Below, piece after piece: positions 59,257 through 64,000 of a DNA stretch of 64,000 nt. Position 1 is the first letter of the stretch; each line of letters begins with the position of its first letter. Below the pieces are notes generated by a model. It was given only the letters and a program-made list of their open reading frames with translations, was not told the DNA's origin and searched no databases. The stretch spans positions 1 through 64,000 of the forward strand of contig JAGBBT010000065.1 in NCBI GenBank assembly GCA_017938365.1. The letters run 5' to 3'. Made by a program: the position numbers and the translations under genes. This DNA is from Treponema sp. (GTDB taxonomy: Bacteria; Spirochaetota; Spirochaetia; Treponematales; Treponemataceae).

Positions 59257-62200
59257 TTGATTTCTTTCCTATCAGATAATATAAAGAGAAAAGCAGATAA
59301 TACAAAATCATTCCGTCTCATATGTTCAGTTATAATTATTTTTAGTTCTTTTTGCTTTCAAATACAATCTGAAGTTTATAAATGGACTGGAGCTAATATT
59401 GATAATCCTTTCAGTTGGCAAGAAACTACAAATTGGGTGTTAAATTCTGACGATTCTGCTGCAAACAATTATCCTACCGATGGCGATGTTGCAATTTTTC
59501 CAGAAACATTAAATTCGGAGATATCTAATGTTTCTTTGTGTTCTGAAAGTGCAACTATAACGATTGTAAATAAAGCTGAAAATACTGTAACTCTAAAGAT
59601 TCCAGAAGGAAACTATGGAACAGTAAATTTTGTAGGAAATATTACTGTCTACAATGGAAGTCCCTCAACAACTTATAAACAAATTAATGTAAAGTGTGAA
59701 GAAGCATATTATTTGGAAGATGATTTTACAGTAACTCTTAGTGGTGAAAGGTTTATTGTAGTGGAATCGATAGAAATAAGTCGTGCAAGTAAAACTGATG
59801 GGATAATTGGAACTCTTTCAATTGATGCAGAACTAGAATGTTATGGAGATATAATAACTCATAGTGGTATAAAACTTCTTTTTAACAAACAATCTACTTT
59901 AGGAAATTTGATACATGATGCTTGGAGTTCAGAGCCACCTTCATCAATTAATGTAAATAGTAATGGTGTATATGTAATGGATACATTAATATTAAGCCAA
60001 TCAAGAACTAATGATTCTCAAAAAAATGGAATAAAATTAATAATCAAAGAAAATAGTGAATTTTCTGCATTAAAAATAGAACTTCCTGAATCATATCTCA
60101 ATGATGGAGAAACAAATGCAATAGAAGTTGAAAAAAATGGAACTCTATATGTTATAGAAACATTAAATGTCGGTAATGGTATTTCAGTTAATTTTGGAGG
60201 AACAGAAACAATTGAAACATTAACCAACGCAGGAGAAGTTACGGTTTCAGAAGGAACCGTAAAAGTAACAGAAATAACAAATACAGGCACAATAATAGAA
60301 ACTGGCTCAACGATAGAAGTAAAAGTAACAAACATATTAACAAATACAGGTAAAGTAGAAATAAATGACGGAACATTTGTAGCGTCAACAATAAAAAATG
60401 AAGAATTAGGCACAATAAATCAGGAAGCAGGCACCTTAACTGTAAATACAACCATAAATAACGCAGGAGAAGTGGCAGTTTCAGAAGGAACTGTAAAAGT
60501 AACAGAAATAACAAATACAGGCACAATAAACCAGAATGGAGGAGCGATAACCGTAAGCGGCACGACAACAAATGCAGATACAGGAATCGTAGAAGTAACA
60601 GCAGGCACCTTAACCGTAAATACAACCATAAATAACGCAGGAGAAGTAACAGTTTCAGCAGGAACTGTAACAGTCGCAGAAATAACAAATACAGGAACGA
60701 TAAACCAGAATGGAGGAGAGATAACCGTAAGCGGCACGACAACAAATGCAGATGCAGGAATCGTAGAAGTAACATCAGGCACCTTAACTGTAAATACAAT
60801 CATAACCAACGCAGGAGAAGTGACGGTTTCAGCAGGAACCGTAGCAGTCGCAGAAATAACAAATACAGGCACAATAAACCAGAATGGAGGAGATATAACT
60901 GTAAGCGGTACAACAGAAAATAATGGAATTATAAGGGTTGATAATTCTGAGTTGAATATAGAAGGTGAATACTTTGGGGAAGGAGATATTTTAACTTCTG
61001 AATTAAAGTTAACAAATAATGGAAAAGTAATATTTAAAAGTGATGTTGATTTAGAAAAGACAAAAATAACAACAGATAATACAGAAACTATCGTTGAATT
61101 ATTGTTAACTAAAGATAATACCAAAATAAATGTAACAGAAGAATCTCAGGTATATAATTTTATTTGTAATTGTAATCCCAATGATAAAAAGACAATTGAA
61201 ATAAAAGAAAATTCACAATTAAATGTTAAGAATAAATTAGTATTAAAAAATTTAAATATTCTATCTTCAATAGAAAATAAGCAATGGAAAGTAAATTGTG
61301 AAAATTCAGAAGTAGCAGATATAGAGAAAATTTCATTAAAAGACTGTAAAAATATTTCATTCAAAAATTTAACTGCAAAAGCCAGTGAAGATAATGGAAA
61401 TAATGATAACTGGAATTTCCTTAATGTAAATTATACTTGGACAGGTGCAACATCAACAAAGTGGTCTGAAAAATCAAATTGGTCTCCATCTTCTGTGCCG
61501 GGACTTGGAACAATAGTAGAAATTCCAAAGGGAAAATTAAATTATCCCGTTTTAGAATCAGAAACTTCAATTGGAAATACAGCAGAATATGAAGGAATCA
61601 TTAAGATTGATTCAGAAGCAGAATTGAATCTAAACGGAAATAATTTTACAGCTTTTGAAATAATAAATAATGGAGAACTTGATTTCGCCGGTGCAGTTAA
61701 AGTTGATTCAGAAAAAATAACTAACAATAATATATTGCGTTTGAAGGGTAATGAAGAAATTTTAGGAGAAAAACTAAATGATAGTCAGATTCCTCCAGTG
61801 TCCGTAATTGAATATTATGGTGCTTTTACTGATGATTCTGTACAAAAGGGTTGGGGTAATAAATACGCAAATTTAAAATTTTCAAATGCAAATGATTCAG
61901 ATGTAACACAGCCTCTAGAAATAACAGGCAATATCGATATAAGCACAGAAAAAAATGTAAAAATTTCCTCAGAGCAAAATGAGATAAAAGGAATAATAAC
62001 TGTTAATAAAGTTAATGATATTGTAATAAAAACAAAATCACCTATAGAAAATGCAAATATAATTTTGGCAAACGATTTAGAAATAACAAATACTGATACT
62101 CAAAATTTGAAAATAGAAAAAGCAAAGGATGTAATACTTTCTTCTACACAAAAAATTGTTGCAGATATAAAAGAAGCGAATAATGTAACAACAAATAATC

Positions 62201-64000
62201 AAGATTCACAAGAAATAAAAATTCTAAAAGCAAATGATGTTTTAATGAATGCCGAAAAGAATATTCTTTCAGTAATGCAAAAAGTTGGAAGTGTTTCAAT
62301 ATCAAATAAAGAAAAATTGACCGTTACAGTAGTAAATGCATTAAATGATGTAATAATAACTAATACAGGTATGCAACCTATAACAATAGAAAAAGATATA
62401 ACATGTTCAACTTTAAATATTGATGCGCATGATATCGAATTTTCTAATGAAGATACAAATGTAACTGAATATAATGTAAACGGAAATTTGATTTTTAACG
62501 GAAAAACTATAGGAATTTCACAAAGTTCACAAAATCTAACAAAAGTAAATTTTACAAAAAATATTGAAATAAATGGTACTGAAGAAAAATCTTTTGAATT
62601 TGCAGAAAAAAACTTAGTAATCGGAACCTCAAAAGAAAATGTTTTTAATTTGGAAAATGAAAAGTTAACGATTAATGCAAAAGAACTAATATGGAATTCT
62701 AAAGGAAATTTTAGTAATTCTTTGCAAATAAATAATTCAGAACTTTTTAAATTAAACGAAGATGCTGATTTAACTTTTACTAACGGAGATTTTTTACAAA
62801 CACAATCGGCTTTAGGAAAAATAATTCTTGCAGGAGGAATTATAACTTCTGCCAATAATAAAATTTATTTAAAGAATGATGTTGAACTTTTTGGTGATGG
62901 TGGTTCTGATAATTTAATGATACTTGGAGGTTCTTCAGGAATTATAGAAGTTGATTCAAATTTGTATATAAATGCAGAATCTTCAAAGGTTATAAAACTA
63001 AATTCAGATGCTATTGTTAAGGAAAATTTTTCTTGCTTTAATGGAAAAATTCAATTAGGTGAAAATCTAAGTTCCTTAAGAATAAAAAAAGATTTAGTTC
63101 TTTTAAATGGTAAAACATCTGAGATGTATAAAGATGCAGAGAGCGAAATAGATAATTTATATTTGTATAATAATTCTAAACGAGAAGAATTAGGGCGTAA
63201 AAAGGCGAAGTTAAATTTTCCTCTGGAATTACCTAGTGGGCTTGTAATCGAGCAAATGCCAAATTCTTCTGTTGAATTTAAGTCTTCTTTTGATACAACT
63301 ACATTAAAGGATAAAAAAATCATCTGTGAAGAAAATTTATATATTAACGGACTTGATTTGTCTGGCACAGGTATTTGGGAACTTGTTATTCCTGATAATT
63401 CTGTTTCGAATACATCCTTTGCTGAGGCTTATAATTCATCTTTTGCATTCTGTAAGGTTTCGTGTATTGCTGATGATGGATTTGCGTGGATTTCTACAGA
63501 AAATTGTATTGATAATAGTAATAATTCCTCGGATTCTGCTAGTGATTCTAAATGTGGAATTGCATTTAAAAAGAACAAATTTAAAACAAACTATGTATAT
63601 ACTGTTTTTGATGATGTAATTTATGTTCAGTTTGAGGATGAATATGGAAATCCTAGAAAAATTGAAAATTCTCAGAATGAAATAAATAAAGCAATAAAAA
63701 ACATAAAGTTTGATAATGGAAGAATTTCATTTTCTGGGGCTTATATTGATAAAGATTGTACGATTTCTACTGATGATAAAGGCGATTTAGGAGAATTTTA
63801 TATTGCTACTGCAGGAACTATTGATGAGCGATGGAATACTGATGCAACAGGAAAATCTGCTGGTGATGTAAATTCTACTGACAGAGGAAGGTATTCAAAT
63901 GATGATTCTCAGTTGCCAGTGCATAAAAATATAATTCCAAATATAGAGTTTATTAAAGCGAGTAAGGATGTTTATGATGTTTTAAGGGATGAATACAAAA
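59257..64000 (+). CDS. Very large repeat-containing surface or secreted protein (3' end outside window)
   Basis: The frame starts at TTG 59257, just after GGAGGTGGAGG, and stays open to the window end (1581 codons, incomplete). An N-terminal signal with a long basic lead (hydrophobic core ICSVIIIFSSFCF, cleavage probably near QSE) sends it out of the cytoplasm. The mature protein is Thr/Asn/Ile-rich with beta-helix-like periodicity. Two WTG modules (YKWTGANIDNPFSWQETTNW near residue 43; YTWTGATSTKWSEKSNW near 727) resemble modules of bacterial adhesin-type proteins. A 58-residue tandem repeat lies at about 393-556. Probably an adhesin or autotransporter-like protein; no beta-barrel is visible because the end is missing. 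Confidence 0.85.
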   Translation, partial: MISFLSDNIKRKADNTKSFRLICSVIIIFSSFCFQIQSEVYKWTGANIDNPFSWQETTNWVLNSDDSAANNYPTDGDVAIFPETLNSEISNVSLCSESATITIVNKAENTVTLKIPEGNYGTVNFVGNITVYNGSPSTTYKQINVKCEEAYYLEDDFTVTLSGERFIVVESIEISRASKTDGIIGTLSIDAELECYGDIITHSGIKLLFNKQSTLGNLIHDAWSSEPPSSINVNSNGVYVMDTLILSQSRTNDSQKNGIKLIIKENSEFSALKIELPESYLNDGETNAIEVEKNGTLYVIETLNVGNGISVNFGGTETIETLTNAGEVTVSEGTVKVTEITNTGTIIETGSTIEVKVTNILTNTGKVEINDGTFVASTIKNEELGTINQEAGTLTVNTTINNAGEVAVSEGTVKVTEITNTGTINQNGGAITVSGTTTNADTGIVEVTAGTLTVNTTINNAGEVTVSAGTVTVAEITNTGTINQNGGEITVSGTTTNADAGIVEVTSGTLTVNTIITNAGEVTVSAGTVAVAEITNTGTINQNGGDITVSGTTENNGIIRVDNSELNIEGEYFGEGDILTSELKLTNNGKVIFKSDVDLEKTKITTDNTETIVELLLTKDNTKINVTEESQVYNFICNCNPNDKKTIEIKENSQLNVKNKLVLKNLNILSSIENKQWKVNCENSEVADIEKISLKDCKNISFKNLTAKASEDNGNNDNWNFLNVNYTWTGATSTKWSEKSNWSPSSVPGLGTIVEIPKGKLNYPVLESETSIGNTAEYEGIIKIDSEAELNLNGNNFTAFEIINNGELDFAGAVKVDSEKITNNNILRLKGNEEILGEKLNDSQIPPVSVIEYYGAFTDDSVQKGWGNKYANLKFSNANDSDVTQPLEITGNIDISTEKNVKISSEQNEIKGIITVNKVNDIVIKTKSPIENANIILANDLEITNTDTQNLKIEKAKDVILSSTQKIVADIKEANNVTTNNQDSQEIKILKANDVLMNAEKNILSVMQKVGSVSISNKEKLTVTVVNALNDVIITNTGMQPITIEKDITCSTLNIDAHDIEFSNEDTNVTEYNVNGNLIFNGKTIGISQSSQNLTKVNFTKNIEINGTEEKSFEFAEKNLVIGTSKENVFNLENEKLTINAKELIWNSKGNFSNSLQINNSELFKLNEDADLTFTNGDFLQTQSALGKIILAGGIITSANNKIYLKNDVELFGDGGSDNLMILGGSSGIIEVDSNLYINAESSKVIKLNSDAIVKENFSCFNGKIQLGENLSSLRIKKDLVLLNGKTSEMYKDAESEIDNLYLYNNSKREELGRKKAKLNFPLELPSGLVIEQMPNSSVEFKSSFDTTTLKDKKIICEENLYINGLDLSGTGIWELVIPDNSVSNTSFAEAYNSSFAFCKVSCIADDGFAWISTENCIDNSNNSSDSASDSKCGIAFKKNKFKTNYVYTVFDDVIYVQFEDEYGNPRKIENSQNEINKAIKNIKFDNGRISFSGAYIDKDCTISTDDKGDLGEFYIATAGTIDERWNTDATGKSAGDVNSTDRGRYSNDDSQLPVHKNIIPNIEFIKASKDVYDVLRDEYK
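60433..60925 (+). repeat. 174-bp tandem repeat inside the surface-protein gene
   Basis: Units begin at 60433, 60607 and 60781, exactly 174 bases (58 codons) apart; the third is incomplete. A partial, more diverged unit precedes them from about 60210. Units share NAGEVTVS.GTV, EITNTGTINQNGG and ITVSGTT. In-frame length means unit number can change without frameshift. GC content is above the gene average. Confidence 0.9.

Noticed and set aside
60433..60925. Possible CRISPR array
   Set aside because: Units are contiguous 174-bp in-frame coding repeats with no spacers and no cas genes nearby.
60018..61124. Long leftward open frames opposite the repeat region
   Set aside because: They lie antisense to a continuous signal-bearing frame, have low-complexity leucine- or valine-rich translations and repeat with the 174-bp unit; they are shadows of the repeats.

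Overview
The window is AT-rich DNA (my estimate is about 30% GC), and most genes read rightward. It most likely comes from a host-associated or anaerobic Treponema (Spirochaetota). The evidence is a strictly anaerobic enzyme set (class III ribonucleotide reductase, superoxide reductase of the desulfoferrodoxin type, [FeFe]-hydrogenase domain fused to a chemotaxis signalling domain), lipoprotein signals, fatty-acid and peptidoglycan genes, and a very large beta-rich surface protein. The genus is inferred from gene content, not from a marker gene.

Layout. 1-0.6 kb: the 3' end of aspS in unusually C-rich codons, followed by a second diverged aspS 3' tail, a scar of allele replacement. 0.8-7.9 kb: aminoacyl-tRNA deacylase, MATE exporter, acetyltransferase, NfeD/SPFH pair, superoxide reductase, TrmN6-like methyltransferase, PAS-GGDEF-EAL protein. 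8-15.3 kb: DAACS symporter, a complete branched-chain amino-acid ABC operon (livJHMGF) ending in a CBS-CBS-ACT protein, and a convergent hsp20 with a near-consensus sigma-54 promoter. 15.5-19.5 kb: unknown protein, PtsN-like EIIA, transketolase. 19.7-21.8 kb: soluble hydrogenase/chemoreceptor fusion. 22-31 kb: lipoprotein, lgt and a MinD-like ATPase (leftward), C-terminal protease, rsmE, WecG/TagA-like enzyme, sigma-54 activator lacking a DNA-binding domain, trmJ, an SDR and a STAS/zinc-ribbon protein. 31.2-31.5 kb: non-coding gap with phased DnaA boxes. 31.6-42 kb: two LptF/G-like membrane proteins, a DnaJ-domain protein, murA (Cys to Asp), pepT, a CPA2 antiporter and nrdDG with NrdR boxes. 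42.5-51.4 kb: gdhA with an attenuator-like leader, YitT-family protein, a PurF homologue with an eroded glutaminase site, a standalone AICAR formyltransferase, HAD phosphatase, DUF523, and a copper ATPase fused to a CopZ-like domain that keeps its own ribosome site. 51.5-59.1 kb: GGDEF-EAL receptor, methyltransferase, fabD-fabG and fabF-fabZ with a shared inverted repeat. 59.3-64 kb: a large repeat-bearing surface protein that runs off the window.

Two signals recur. About a dozen genes have no Shine-Dalgarno sequence and carry a -10 hexamer about six bases before the ATG, so they look leaderless. Most transcription units end in clear intrinsic terminators, several bidirectional. No tRNA, rRNA, IS element, prophage or CRISPR array was seen. 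The most unusual candidates are the hydrogen-sensing chemoreceptor, the glutaminase-dead PurF beside a standalone AICAR formyltransferase, the CopA-CopZ fusion with an internal start, the attenuator before gdhA, the fab operator pair and the aspS replacement scar.
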